This document shows, piece after piece, positions 7,906-16,992 of a DNA stretch of 47,079 bases. The notes under the pieces were generated by a model, which saw only the letters and a list, made by a program, of their open reading frames with translations, ran no database searches and had not been told where the DNA came from. Where the stretch lies: the NCBI GenBank assembly GCA_965661055.1, contig CBFICS010000017.1, positions 1-47,079 of the forward strand, read 5' to 3'. Both the position numbers and the translations under genes were made by a program. Numbering within the stretch: position 1 is the stretch's first letter; the number at the start of each line of letters is the position of its first letter. Source of the stretch: CBFHSF01 sp965661055 (GTDB lineage Bacteria; Bacteroidota; Bacteroidia; Flavobacteriales; Schleiferiaceae).

Positions 7906-8356
7906 ATGTCTTATAAAACGATCCCATCTTATCTTGAATACCCTTCCTCATTTCCATGAGGTCTAAAGCGTAGGCTTCCAATTCTTTTTCTCTTGTGGTT
8001 TGTGGAATGAATTTAGGGACATTCACCGTTTGTCCCGTTTCATCTACCGCAGCAAAAACAATGACGCAGTGGCAGCAAAGCTGTGACTTTTCACTTTTTA
8101 TAGACCTTGACCTTACCTCTACATTTAGGTGCATACTAGAGTTTCCGGTATAGATTAATTCAGAAGTGACATCAACAAAGCTTCCTATTCTAATAGGAGC
8201 CAAAAATCGAATTCCCCCAACGTAAACGGTAACAGAATAAAATCCTGACCACTGAACGGCATTGGCTTATCCTGCCTGATCTATCCATTTCATGACTTCC
8301 CCTCCGTGAACCTTTCCTCCGAAATTAACGGTATTGGGTTCGGCTAAAAAGGACAT
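7904..8356 (-). pseudogene. Acyl-CoA thioesterase (hotdog fold), interrupted by a stop codon
   Basis: From the ATG at 8356 the frame reads MSFLAEPNTVNFGGKVHGGE, then VMKWIDQAG, then TAA at 8267-8269, and resumes without a shift as ANAVQWSGFYSVTVYVGG and IRFLAPIRIGSFVDV to the end at 7904. This is a textbook YciA/BFIT-type hotdog thioesterase, with HGGE and the IDQAG helix. The codon that reads stop is a Tyr in typical relatives (IDQAGYA). One base change (TAT or TAC to TAA) thus breaks a 150-codon gene. The frame is open upstream of 8356 for nine codons (KEKKSVH) but has no ATG there. The downstream 99 codons remain open, so the change is recent or a sequencing error. Such enzymes hydrolyse acyl-CoA in the cytoplasm. 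Confidence 0.85.
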
Positions 8357-8410
8357 GTGTACACTTTTCTTTTCCTTATAGATTTATTTTTTTCCCCGAA
8401 AGGGTAAATA

Positions 8411-9859
8411 TTATTTAGACTCTTCTTGTAGAGGAGCTATTTTTATTGAGAAAATGGCAAATAGCATGGTCATCAACGGAGAAAGCAGGTTGAAAAACGC
8501 ATAGATGAAATATTCGCCAGTCGCAACGCCTAAAACCCCGCTTTGATAAGCTCCACAAGTGTTCCAAGGTACAAGGACACTGGTAACCGTTCCGGAATCT
8601 TCTAGGGTTCTACTCAGGTTTTCAGGTGCCAATTTTCTGTCTCTATAAAGATCTTTGAACATCCTTCCAGGAATGACAATGGCCAAATACTGGTCAGAGG
8701 CAGAGATGTTTACAATGCCACAAGTTGCTGCGGTGGTGAAAATTAACGAAGCCGTGCCTTTCGCAATACTTGCCAGGGCAGAGGTTATTCGCGACAAGAA
8801 TCCAGTAGCTTCCATAGACCCCCCGAAAACCATGGCAGAAAGAATTAGCCAAATGGTGTTTAGCATCCCTGCCATTCCGCTTGATGAAAGTAGTGATGAA
8901 ATGGTCTCGTTGGGGGTTGAAATGGTCACGTCATATGACATGCTTTGCATGACTGCTTTGTAAGAAGAGTACAAGTACGAGTCGTACCCGCCAATTTCTG
9001 ATATTATTTGAGGCTGAAAAATCAAGGCGAAAACGGCCGCCAAAATAATGCCTGCAAAAAGTGCAATGAGTGAATCGACCTTTTTAATGATTAAAAAAAC
9101 CACCGTTGCGGGTACTACAAAAAGGAACAGTGAAATGGAGAACTTGTCTTCAATGGCCGATTGTATGGCGGTTATTTTTGCGGAGTTAATCTCCGTCGCT
9201 TCAAGACTAAATCCTAAAAAGAGGAATATAATTAAGGTAAGAACAATGGAGGGAATGGTGGTATACGCCATGTACCTAATGTGGGTAAACAAATCGGTGC
9301 CAGCCATGGCGGGGGCAAGGTTGGTTGTGTCTGAAAGCGGAGACATTTTATCCCCAAAATAAGCCCCAGAAATTATGGCTCCAGCAACCATGGCGGTGTC
9401 AATTCCCATTGCGTTACCTATGGCAATTAAAGCAATACCTACGGTGGCGGTGGTAGACCAACTACTCCCCGTTGCAATAGAAACCATTGCACAAATTAAT
9501 ACGGTGGTAATGAGGAAATACGTCGGATTTAAAACCTCTAATCCGTAATAAACCATGGCAGGGATAACGCCGCTGATTAGCCAAGTACCCGAAAGGGCAC
9601 CAATTAATAAAAGTATAATGATGGGCTTGGTGGTTTCGGAAATATTGTCTCTGATAGATTCAATGATTTGATCAAAGGTGGTCCCGTTTAGCATTCCAAT
9701 CAAAGTGGCAAAAGCCGCAGAAAGCAATAGAACCATTTGATTGGTACCCGATAGGGCGTCATCGCCAAATACCTCCTTTACATTGAACCACAAGACAACA
9801 ATTAAAAATAAAATAGGTGCGATAGAAATGGCTAATGACGGACGTTTTGTAGTATTCAT
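8411..9859 (-). CDS. nhaC: Na+/H+ antiporter, NhaC family
   Basis: 482 residues with about 11-12 membrane segments. Family hallmarks are the Ser/Thr-rich loop IATGSSWSTTATVGIAL and ISGAYFGDKMSPLSDTTNLAP, the NhaC-type core with Asp residues in a broken helix. It exchanges sodium for protons across the inner membrane and so supports pH and sodium balance, as expected in a marine-type organism. Members of the wider family can instead exchange malate/lactate or other organic ions, which the sequence does not exclude. The gene is monocistronic as seen here, with about 50 bases between it and the thioesterase pseudogene downstream. Confidence 0.87.
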   Translation of the reverse strand: MNTTKRPSLAISIAPILFLIVVLWFNVKEVFGDDALSGTNQMVLLLSAAFATLIGMLNGTTFDQIIESIRDNISETTKPIIILLLIGALSGTWLISGVIPAMVYYGLEVLNPTYFLITTVLICAMVSIATGSSWSTTATVGIALIAIGNAMGIDTAMVAGAIISGAYFGDKMSPLSDTTNLAPAMAGTDLFTHIRYMAYTTIPSIVLTLIIFLFLGFSLEATEINSAKITAIQSAIEDKFSISLFLFVVPATVVFLIIKKVDSLIALFAGIILAAVFALIFQPQIISEIGGYDSYLYSSYKAVMQSMSYDVTISTPNETISSLLSSSGMAGMLNTIWLILSAMVFGGSMEATGFLSRITSALASIAKGTASLIFTTAATCGIVNISASDQYLAIVIPGRMFKDLYRDRKLAPENLSRTLEDSGTVTSVLVPWNTCGAYQSGVLGVATGEYFIYAFFNLLSPLMTMLFAIFSIKIAPLQEESK

Positions 9860-9986
9860 CTATGTGGATCAATCGGTTTTTTTGTGCTTTGCCCCCCAAG
9901 GTATAAAATCCTTGTTGAAATGAGTGAAATCGATTGTTGTTGAGATAAAAAATTGTGGTCGGTGTTTGAGGTGCTACCTTTAACCT

Positions 9987-10007
9987 GGGGACAGGGGTGC
10001 TGTCCCC
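9987..10007. repeat. GC-rich inverted repeat
   Basis: GGGGACA, a GGGGTGC spacer, then TGTCCCC forms a 7-bp perfect stem. The stem is far more GC-rich than its surroundings and is followed by another G run. There is no T tract, so it is not a standard terminator. It lies in the 272-base gap between nhaC and the trans-sulfuration gene. Confidence 0.6.
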
Positions 10008-10082
10008 GGGGGGAATTTTAGGCACTCGCCAGAGAACCCACTCAAGCCATTACACCCTCCTTTGAGAGAATACCGTCTCCCC

Positions 10083-10112
10083 AAAAAAAAGCACCCAATC
10101 GGGTGCTTTTTA
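10083..10112 (-). terminator. Terminator of the trans-sulfuration gene
   Basis: Stem AAAAGCACCC / GGGTGCTTTT with loop AATC and a T tract on the reverse strand, 20 bases past the stop of the gene at 10132. Confidence 0.83.
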
Positions 10113-10131
10113 ATATTTATAAAATGGTCGT

Positions 10132-11334
10132 TTATAAAACTCCAACCACTTTCATACAATCCACCATTTTCTGGTAGGTTCTTTCAATATTTTGGTCTAG
10201 ACCAATAGAGAATCTAATGATGCCATCACTTAGTCCCATTTCTTTTTGTTCGTCTTCTGGAATTTCAGATGAGGTTGAGCTTCCTGGCGCTGAGAACAAG
10301 GTCTTGCTAAATCCAAGACTTACGGCAAGGTAACCGATGTTGTTTTTTTGCATTTCCTCCATCAATTGATTGGCCTTAGCTAAGGTTCCTAAATCAATGT
10401 AGAACATTCCTCCAAATCCGAACTCTTCATTGATAAGTTCTTTGAAAAGCTCGTGCTGTGGGTGGCTTTTTAGTCCTGGGTATTTCACCGTTAAACCAAG
10501 TGCTTCTAACTTTTCAGAGATATACATTGCATTGCGACTATGTCTTTCCATTCTTACCGGAAGGGTTCTTAAGTTTTTAAGAATAGAAGCTGATCTCAAG
10601 GTGTCTTGGCTAGGACCTAAAAGCATAGCAGCTCCTGAATTTACATCCATCATTGAGGCTACAAACTCTTTAGAACCACAAGCAACTCCGCCTACCGCAT
10701 CACTCGTACCATTGATAAACTTCGTCAAACTGTGAATCACTACATCAGCACCGTAGCTGGCAGGAGTAATGAGTAGTGGCGTAAAGGTGTTGTCTACGAC
10801 AAAGGTTGCATTGGCCGCCTTGGCAATTTTTGAAATTTCGGGCAAGTTTGATACTTCCAAAAGGGGATTTGAAAGTGCTTCACAATAAATCACCTTTGTT
10901 TTATCGGTAACCGCAGCCTGAATTTTATCTAGATCAGTAGAGTCTACAAAGTGAACCTTGATGTTGAATTTGGGTAAAAAGTTTTTGAAAAAAGCATAAG
11001 TACCTCCGTAAATGGTTCTACTAGAAATGATTTCATCTCCTGATTGACACAGTTGAAGAATGACACTAGAAATTGATCCCATTCCAGAGGCTGCACAATG
11101 GCCTGCTTCTGTTCCTTCCATGCCTGCAAGGGCATCTCCTAAATACTTGTTGTTCGGATTGGTATGTCTAGAATATAGGTAACAGCCTTCTTTTTCAATT
11201 TCAAAAAGTTCCTCCATAGTAGAGGCATGTAAAAATGTAAAGGTTGATGAATCTTCAATAGATGGATTTACTCCTCCAAATTCACCAAAGTTTTGTAGAT
11301 CCAATATGGCATCTGCTGGATTGTGTTTTTTCAT
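10132..11334 (-). CDS. Trans-sulfuration family PLP enzyme (Cys/Met metabolism)
   Basis: 400 residues of the gamma-family: cystathionine gamma-synthase, gamma-lyase, O-acetylhomoserine sulfhydrylase and methionine gamma-lyase. The PLP lysine is Lys205 in HSLTKFINGTSD. YSRHTNPN (54-61) is the cofactor-contacting block, ASGMGS (82-87) binds the phosphate, and Asp181 sits in VVDNTF. Where methionine gamma-lyases carry a Cys in YGCT, this protein has YGGT (109-112). That argues against a classical methionine gamma-lyase, and I leave the exact reaction open. It ends at its own terminator, and the start is 10 bases from the maf stop, so it is probably the last gene of the long minus-strand block. 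Confidence 0.85.
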   Translation of the reverse strand: MKKHNPADAILDLQNFGEFGGVNPSIEDSSTFTFLHASTMEELFEIEKEGCYLYSRHTNPNNKYLGDALAGMEGTEAGHCAASGMGSISSVILQLCQSGDEIISSRTIYGGTYAFFKNFLPKFNIKVHFVDSTDLDKIQAAVTDKTKVIYCEALSNPLLEVSNLPEISKIAKAANATFVVDNTFTPLLITPASYGADVVIHSLTKFINGTSDAVGGVACGSKEFVASMMDVNSGAAMLLGPSQDTLRSASILKNLRTLPVRMERHSRNAMYISEKLEALGLTVKYPGLKSHPQHELFKELINEEFGFGGMFYIDLGTLAKANQLMEEMQKNNIGYLAVSLGFSKTLFSAPGSSTSSEIPEDEQKEMGLSDGIIRFSIGLDQNIERTYQKMVDCMKVVGVL

Positions 11335-11344
11335 GGCTATATCT

Positions 11345-11917
11345 TTATTTGTTTTTTATTCTCTTTATCATTTTCTGGAGGGTAAAGGTAGGTAAACCCA
11401 CCACATTAAAATAGGACCCCTTTATACTTTTAATGCCTACCATTCCTATCCACTCTTGAATTCCATAAGCCCCGGCTTTGTCAAGGGGCTTGTAGTTTTC
11501 TACATAATAGTCGATTTCAGCAGGGGTAAGCTTGGCAAAGGTAACTTCTGTAATTTCATGTTCCACCCAATGTTCTGTTTGAGTCATCAAACAAATGCCC
11601 GAAATAACTTCATGAGTATTTCCAGACAGGGCAGAGATCATTTTTTTTGCTTGGTCTAAATTGGCGGGTTTGCCCAATCGCTGATTTTCAAACCAAACTT
11701 CAGTATCACTGGTAATTAGAATTTCATTAGGACCTAGAGAGCTTCTTAAGCTCAGGGCTTTTTGGTGGGCAATGTGCTCTACGGTTTGCGGTCCATTGAA
11801 ATGGGAAGGGGCACTTTCATCAATATCGGCAACTCTAACCTCAAAGGAAAGACCAAAGTCTTGAAGTAATTGTTTCCTTCTTGGCGAAGCCGACCCTAAA
11901 ATCCATTGGTATTCCAT
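11345..11917 (-). CDS. maf: Maf-type nucleoside triphosphate pyrophosphatase
   Basis: 190 residues with the Maf opening LGSASPRRKQLLQDFG (7-22), DESAP after the first strand, and ITSDTEVWF, the conserved acidic site of the family. Maf/YhdE enzymes cleave dTTP, UTP or modified nucleotides to the monophosphate and pyrophosphate and act as a house-cleaning activity. The stop is 10 bases before the trans-sulfuration gene, and its start is 4 bases after the UbiA gene, so these are co-transcribed. The KdsC / UbiA / Maf order is common in Flavobacteriia. Confidence 0.9.
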   Translation of the reverse strand: MEYQWILGSASPRRKQLLQDFGLSFEVRVADIDESAPSHFNGPQTVEHIAHQKALSLRSSLGPNEILITSDTEVWFENQRLGKPANLDQAKKMISALSGNTHEVISGICLMTQTEHWVEHEITEVTFAKLTPAEIDYYVENYKPLDKAGAYGIQEWIGMVGIKSIKGSYFNVVGLPTFTLQKMIKRIKNK

Positions 11918-11921
11918 TCTT

Positions 11922-12842
11922 CTAGTTTATTGATTGAAAAACAAGCCAGGTAAAGTACACAACACTAAAAATCCCAAAAACCATTATTCCCTTAATTAAG
12001 GCTGAAATGAATTTGTAATCTTTGGCATTCTTTCCTCTCCATAGTAAAATAAGGGTAGAAAAAATGGGCGCCACTAAAGTTGCCATCGTATATATCCAAA
12101 CCTTAGTTTGTCCGGCAGATTGTTTTAAAAAGAAAACCAATCCTAAAAGCGTAAGTGCGGTAAATACAGAGAATACCACCTTGGCAGTAGTGATTCCCCA
12201 AGCTATGGGCATGGTTCTAAGTCCCGCCGATTGATCTCCTTCCACATCTTGAAGGTCTTTGACAATTTCTCTCATCATGGTAACCGTAAAGCTAAAGAGA
12301 GAATATCCTAAAAATACATAGAGAAAGCCTCTGTCAATCTCCCATTCTTCTGGCTTCATTATCGGAATAAAATCAAAAATTGGCAGGATTAATAGGGTTA
12401 TCCCAGATAAAAAGGCAATGATAAGGTTACCAACAAGGGGTTTCCCTTTAAAGTGATTGCTGTATACCCACAAAAGGGCTACTAGAACAAAATGGATAGA
12501 TGCAAAAGAAGTGTAACCAATTCTCCAGCCTAAATAATATCCCAAACCAAGCCCTAGCCCAAATAATCCTATCATAAGATTTGAGGCTGTACTTTCTTTT
12601 ATAGAATGGTTAATGAATACTTTTTTGGGCTTGTTTACCTTGTCAATCTCAAGGTCTTGAATGTCGTTGATAATGTAACCTCCACTCATTATGGATAAGA
12701 TACTTACTACCAATAGAATGAAATCTAAGGTTGATAGCGCCGTTTCCATGTTGAGTGGAATCATAAACCCATACCTAAAGGCAATAAATATAAAGGCGGT
12801 TATCAATAAATTAGGCCAGCGAACCAACTTTAAATATTTCAT
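11922..12842 (-). CDS. UbiA-family prenyltransferase (geranylgeranylglycerol-phosphate synthase type)
   Basis: 306 residues with about eight membrane helices. The first Asp-rich motif is NDIQDLEIDKVNKP (59-72) and the second is VKDLQDVEGD; both bind the magnesium-diphosphate of the prenyl donor. In Bacteroidota this subfamily is usually named geranylgeranylglycerol-phosphate geranylgeranyltransferase, although the true product is unsettled. MenA is separate (25094-26011). I chose the ATG at 12842, two bases after the kdsC stop, over a TTG at 12851. It is embedded in a run of tightly packed genes. Confidence 0.82.
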   Translation of the reverse strand: MKYLKLVRWPNLLITAFIFIAFRYGFMIPLNMETALSTLDFILLVVSILSIMSGGYIINDIQDLEIDKVNKPKKVFINHSIKESTASNLMIGLFGLGLGLGYYLGWRIGYTSFASIHFVLVALLWVYSNHFKGKPLVGNLIIAFLSGITLLILPIFDFIPIMKPEEWEIDRGFLYVFLGYSLFSFTVTMMREIVKDLQDVEGDQSAGLRTMPIAWGITTAKVVFSVFTALTLLGLVFFLKQSAGQTKVWIYTMATLVAPIFSTLILLWRGKNAKDYKFISALIKGIMVFGIFSVVYFTWLVFQSIN

Positions 12843-12844
12843 AC

Positions 12845-13369
12845 TTACCAAGTGTGATCTCCTTCTTTCATCCAGTTTCCTTGAACCTTCAAGGTCTGTT
12901 CAATAACATCTCTTACACAACCTTTCCCACCGTTTTTAGGAGATACGTAGTCGCAGATTGCTTTGATCTCTGGAGCGGCATCACTTGGGCAGGTGGCCAC
13001 ACCCACGGCTTGTAATACCTCGAAATCGGGCATATCATCGCCCATGTACAATACGTTTTCTGCTTTGAGATCGTAGATGGCCTCTAGTTCTCTGTAGTCG
13101 TCAATTTTATCACTTGACCCAAGGTATACATCTGTAATTCCTAATCCTTGAAGTCTTTGTTTCACCGATTGGCTTCTTCCTCCTGTAATAATTGCTACGC
13201 GGTATCCTTTCCTTATGGCCAGCTGAAGAATATACCCCTCCTTGGAATGAAAAGTTCTGATGGGTTCTTCGTTGGGCATTAACTGAATCGTGCCATCGGT
13301 CAAAACTCCATCAACATCAAAAACAAAGGTGTTAACCTTGTTAAGTAGCTCTTTATAATTCTTTTTCAT
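12845..13369 (-). CDS. kdsC: 3-deoxy-D-manno-octulosonate 8-phosphate phosphatase (KdsC-type HAD)
   Basis: 174 residues, a small C0-type HAD phosphatase without cap. Motif I is FDVDGVLTDG with nucleophile Asp18 and Asp20. Motif II is the Thr in AIITGG, and motif IV is MGDDMPD. It removes phosphate from Kdo-8-phosphate in the synthesis of the LPS inner-core sugar. Other HAD members of similar size (YrbI-like for different sugar acids) cannot be fully excluded. The start overlaps the DUF2520 gene by 17 bases, which implies translational coupling, and the stop is two bases from the UbiA start. Confidence 0.88.
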   Translation of the reverse strand: MKKNYKELLNKVNTFVFDVDGVLTDGTIQLMPNEEPIRTFHSKEGYILQLAIRKGYRVAIITGGRSQSVKQRLQGLGITDVYLGSSDKIDDYRELEAIYDLKAENVLYMGDDMPDFEVLQAVGVATCPSDAAPEIKAICDYVSPKNGGKGCVRDVIEQTLKVQGNWMKEGDHTW

Positions 13370-14144
13370 TTTTCTTTTCGTCTAAATCTTCTATACTCTT
13401 AGATAGAAGTTTATATATAGGTTCTAGCTCAGAATTTTTTAACATTTCCAGGTGCTTGCCGATAATCTTGTGGTCCCTTCTTTTGGCGGGTCCAGTTTGA
13501 GCATTTTTATAATTATCAGAAAACGCTTTGTTCATCGTTTCTTCAACCAGAGCACGGTAGATTTCAAAATTTACTTCATTTTCTTCCGAGTGGTTTCTAG
13601 CAAGTTCTAGTAAATGATTGACAAAATTGTTAACGACCACCGCGTTGAGGTGCATCCACACTTTTTGCTCACCAGTCAATGAAAAGGGTTTGTTGCCCAA
13701 GTGATAGATTAATTGTTTAACCTCTTCTTGGGTTACGGGTGAATCACCGTCAAATAAGATGGGCACCTTAGAAAAATCTAAATCAATGGACTTTGAAAAG
13801 GTTTGTAGGGGATAAAAAATACCCACGCGTTGTTTAGATTCAAATACTTCCAATCCGAGAGATCCACTGGTGTGCAATATCAGCTGATCGCGTTGTGGCA
13901 AGCTTTCAATCACGGTTTTTACGGCATCATCTGAAACCGCAATGAGAGTGATATCAGCAGCCGGTAAAGACTTGATGCTCTCAACTGCCATTGAATTGAC
14001 AGATTTAGCTAGGGTGGTAGCATGAGAAAATGTCTTGCTGTAAATCCCTGTTATTTCAAAGCCGCTTTGATGAAAAATCCTAGCTAAATGCGACGCCACA
14101 TTTCCCGAACCAATGATGTTTATGGTATGGAACGGGTAAGACAT
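13353..14144 (-). CDS. Rossmann-fold / DUF2520 protein
   Basis: 263 residues. An N-terminal NAD(P)-binding fold (Rossmann-like) has INIIGSGNVASHLA (8-21), the glycine motif GxGNVA. It is followed by a mostly helical C-terminal DUF2520 domain (about 130-250) with VVNNFVNHLLELA. The family resembles ketopantoate/pyrroline-carboxylate reductases, but its substrate is unknown. The gene starts at the last base of the ccmF-like stop (overlap at 14144) and overlaps kdsC by 17 bases, so it is part of one transcript. Confidence 0.85.
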   Translation of the reverse strand: MSYPFHTINIIGSGNVASHLARIFHQSGFEITGIYSKTFSHATTLAKSVNSMAVESIKSLPAADITLIAVSDDAVKTVIESLPQRDQLILHTSGSLGLEVFESKQRVGIFYPLQTFSKSIDLDFSKVPILFDGDSPVTQEEVKQLIYHLGNKPFSLTGEQKVWMHLNAVVVNNFVNHLLELARNHSEENEVNFEIYRALVEETMNKAFSDNYKNAQTGPAKRRDHKIIGKHLEMLKNSELEPIYKLLSKSIEDLDEKKNEKEL

Positions 14145-16567
14145 TAAGCGTTAGATTTAATTCTCTGATAAATTGAAATTACCGTACCAATAGCCATTGC
14201 AAAACAACCTATCCACAACAAGTTGATGAACGGGAAGATGATGGCCTTAATGATAATGATCTCAGGTTCTTCCTCGTTTTTAGTAAACGCTTTGAGGGTG
14301 ATTTTTCCTGTTTCGGGATCTACCTTGTCAAAGTTTAACTTGATACCCATTTCTGAAATCTCATCCTCAATATGTCCGATGGTATTACCTTCTAAGGTTA
14401 AGATGGGCATGGCACTATAAACATTCCCATCCATATTGTAAATACTGATTTTTGCTACCAGCAGAAGGTTGGGATTTTTAGGATCTTGAGAGTTTGTTAC
14501 ATCAAAAGCAATGCTGTCAAAAACCAAAAATGAATTGGCATAAATCACAGAATCTCCTCGTCCCATTACAATCTCAGACTCTTCAGACCAAGGGGCGTTT
14601 TTTTCTTCCGCCGGACGAAGGTCAGCATAAGTTACATGCGTATAAAGGTCATAGGTAAGATTGTGCAAGGTGGCAGGCTCGGCATTGTTACCCATTTGCT
14701 CATTGATCAGAATGGGTGGGGAGAGGCTAAAATCCGGATGGTTTACATTCTTTTTGAAGAAATCTAATTGGTAGTAATTGTGGGTGCCTTCAAATTTTTC
14801 ACCCACCCAAGTAACTTTGTATTCCCCTAACTGTACGGTGTCATTGAGTTCAATCAATACATTTTCGTTGGCTGGGAAATTTTTGTGAATGTACTCATCA
14901 CTTTTAGAAATGATTTCTTTCTTGAAATTTGAAATCAATGATCCTAGAATGATTAATCCAAACCCGATATGGGCGAGTGATGGACCCATTAGTTTCAACT
15001 TGCCTTTTAAGAGGCTGATCCAAAAATCTAAATTTCCAAAAATGGCAAAGTATGAGGTGAACAACAATAACACGTGTAGTAGCGCATTGCTTTCATCAAA
15101 GAAATTTAACCCGTAAGCCGTAACAATAGTAAGGGTCAATGAAACGATTACGGATCTTATAACCTTTTTAAAGGCAACGTTAGGGGTGTCCTTATATCGC
15201 AGAAAATGCGAAATACCAACCAATAGGGTAATGACAATCGCAAAGGGAACTTGAATTTTATTGTAGTGACCTATGGCATCGGTTGGAGGAGCAATTTTTT
15301 CTTGTAACAGGGGAATCCATCCATCGGGCCCGATCAAACTGTTGTTTACAGGAATGGATGTGGTAAAGGTTATTTGAAGTGCTGAAATTAACAATACCAG
15401 CTGGCCGATAAACATCCAATAATCTCTACTTGAAAGTGACTCATCATTCTTTCCTTTTGGCATTTTACCCATTTTCGCAAAGAAAATTGCAAAGGCAATG
15501 ACGGTAAAAAATAGTAGGTAAATAAGTAGTTGACCAGAAAGTCCTAGGTCTACAAAGGCATGGACAGAAGAATCACCTAATACTCCAGATCTTGTTAAAA
15601 ACGTTGAATATAAAATCAGAATAAATGACAAGATGCTGAACACAATCGCCGAGCGAGTGTATCCGCCACGGTTTTTGTCAATGATTAAAAGGTGACCCGC
15701 ACCTACCATCACCAACCAGGGCACAAGGCTTGAATTTTCTACAGGATCCCAGGCCCAAAATCCACCAAAGCTCAATGCTTCATAGGCCCAAGCACCTCCC
15801 ATTAAAATTCCGGTTCCTAAAATCATTACCGAAAAGAAGGCCCATGGAATGGCTGGCTTTAACCAAGTTGAATAATCGTTTTTGACCATTGCCGCTATGG
15901 CAAAGGCGAAGTGAATTAAGGTAGAGGCAAACCCTAAGAAGAGTGTGGGGGGATGAATGGTCATCCAATAGTTTTGAAGAAGAGGATTTAACCCGGAACC
16001 ATCTAAGAAGGCAGGAATCATTTGAAGGTAATCCTTCATCTGAACCCATGGTAGGCTTAAATTCTCGGGTAATTCTCTTACCAAGATAAATGGGCTTTGC
16101 CCGATTTTAAGTCCGCCGAGGTAAACCCCCATAACCATACTTGCCAAAAAGGCTTGTACCAAACAAAGGATAATCATGGTGGAGGCTTCCCATTTTTTGG
16201 CAGTTTTTAATAGCACAAAACCCAATACGGCGTGCCAGAACAACCATAAGATGAAACTGCCTTCTTGTCCTTCCCAAAAGGCAGAAAATAAATACTTAGG
16301 GGGTAAATCTAGTGAGGTGTGTTTCCACACGTAATCGTATTCAAAGTAATGGTTGGCCATCATGAAAAACAGCGTGCCAACTACAGAGAATACAGCTAAT
16401 AGATGGACGTAAAATGAAATTCTAGCAAAAGACTTCCATGAACTATCGGTTGTGTTTTTTTCTGATTTGAAATAGGCAAATGCAGCGATTAATGCCGAAA
16501 CAAATGCAAGAATTACAGAAAACCTTCCAAGGTTTCCAGCCCATAAATGTTCTCCTATGTAATCCAT
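14144..16567 (-). CDS. ccmF: Cytochrome c maturation heme-handling protein CcmF
   Basis: 807 residues with about 15 membrane helices, longer than the 650-residue enterobacterial form because of a C-terminal extension. The WWD-type haem loop is FGGFWAWDPVENSSLVPW (268-285). GLNPLLQNYWMTIHPP (192-207) is a diagnostic CcmF block. The protein holds haem in the membrane and delivers it to apocytochrome c on the periplasmic face. It adjoins ccmE, ccmD-like, ccmC and ccmB genes, all in the same order and direction, so this is a System I locus. CcmA, CcmG and CcmH are not present here. Confidence 0.93.
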   Translation of the reverse strand: MDYIGEHLWAGNLGRFSVILAFVSALIAAFAYFKSEKNTTDSSWKSFARISFYVHLLAVFSVVGTLFFMMANHYFEYDYVWKHTSLDLPPKYLFSAFWEGQEGSFILWLFWHAVLGFVLLKTAKKWEASTMIILCLVQAFLASMVMGVYLGGLKIGQSPFILVRELPENLSLPWVQMKDYLQMIPAFLDGSGLNPLLQNYWMTIHPPTLFLGFASTLIHFAFAIAAMVKNDYSTWLKPAIPWAFFSVMILGTGILMGGAWAYEALSFGGFWAWDPVENSSLVPWLVMVGAGHLLIIDKNRGGYTRSAIVFSILSFILILYSTFLTRSGVLGDSSVHAFVDLGLSGQLLIYLLFFTVIAFAIFFAKMGKMPKGKNDESLSSRDYWMFIGQLVLLISALQITFTTSIPVNNSLIGPDGWIPLLQEKIAPPTDAIGHYNKIQVPFAIVITLLVGISHFLRYKDTPNVAFKKVIRSVIVSLTLTIVTAYGLNFFDESNALLHVLLLFTSYFAIFGNLDFWISLLKGKLKLMGPSLAHIGFGLIILGSLISNFKKEIISKSDEYIHKNFPANENVLIELNDTVQLGEYKVTWVGEKFEGTHNYYQLDFFKKNVNHPDFSLSPPILINEQMGNNAEPATLHNLTYDLYTHVTYADLRPAEEKNAPWSEESEIVMGRGDSVIYANSFLVFDSIAFDVTNSQDPKNPNLLLVAKISIYNMDGNVYSAMPILTLEGNTIGHIEDEISEMGIKLNFDKVDPETGKITLKAFTKNEEEPEIIIIKAIIFPFINLLWIGCFAMAIGTVISIYQRIKSNA

Positions 16568-16969
16568 TTATTCTGTGTAAGAATTGTTAGAACCCGCCAT
16601 TTGGTTTTGCTCGTTGTATTTAGACGGACACTTCATTAAAATTTCTGAAGCAACAAATACTGAGTCGGTAGAAACACCTTTCATGGTAATTTCTTCTGAT
16701 CTTTCAAAGTCGGTGGGTTTAGGTTGGTTGTAAATAACCACCTTTTTTTCTCCCGCCTTATCTATGGCAGTAAAGGTGAAAATCGATTTTCTCGCATCGA
16801 AGTTCATATCTGCCTCTTTATCTAAATAGCCCACCACGGTAAAGGTTTGGCCTTTGTTATTGTCAGCCAGTTCAAAGTTTGCATAGGTACTTGCATCAAA
16901 ATAGGTCCACATAATAGATCCTACTAAGATGGCTGAGAATATGATGAGTACGATGTGTGTCTTTTTCAT
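16568..16969 (-). CDS. ccmE: Haem chaperone CcmE, CXXXY type
   Basis: 133 residues with one N-terminal membrane anchor (6-22) and an OB-fold periplasmic domain. CcmE carries haem covalently between CcmC and CcmF. The usual attachment site is HXXXY, whereas here the equivalent segment near the C-terminus reads CPSKY (Cys114, Tyr118). Such CXXXY variants are known from archaea and Desulfovibrio. The gene stops one base before ccmF begins, consistent with one operon. Confidence 0.87.
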   Translation of the reverse strand: MKKTHIVLIIFSAILVGSIMWTYFDASTYANFELADNNKGQTFTVVGYLDKEADMNFDARKSIFTFTAIDKAGEKKVVIYNQPKPTDFERSEEITMKGVSTDSVFVASEILMKCPSKYNEQNQMAGSNNSYTE

Positions 16970-16992
16970 TTTTCCTTTTTCAAATTTGAAAC

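Noticed and set aside
8655..8963. Plus-strand frame of 102 codons inside nhaC
   Set aside because: Shadow of the antiporter gene on the opposite strand; no independent signal.
9985..10131. SAM or other riboswitch ahead of the trans-sulfuration gene
   Set aside because: The gap lies downstream, not upstream, of that gene, and no SAM-box core is present.
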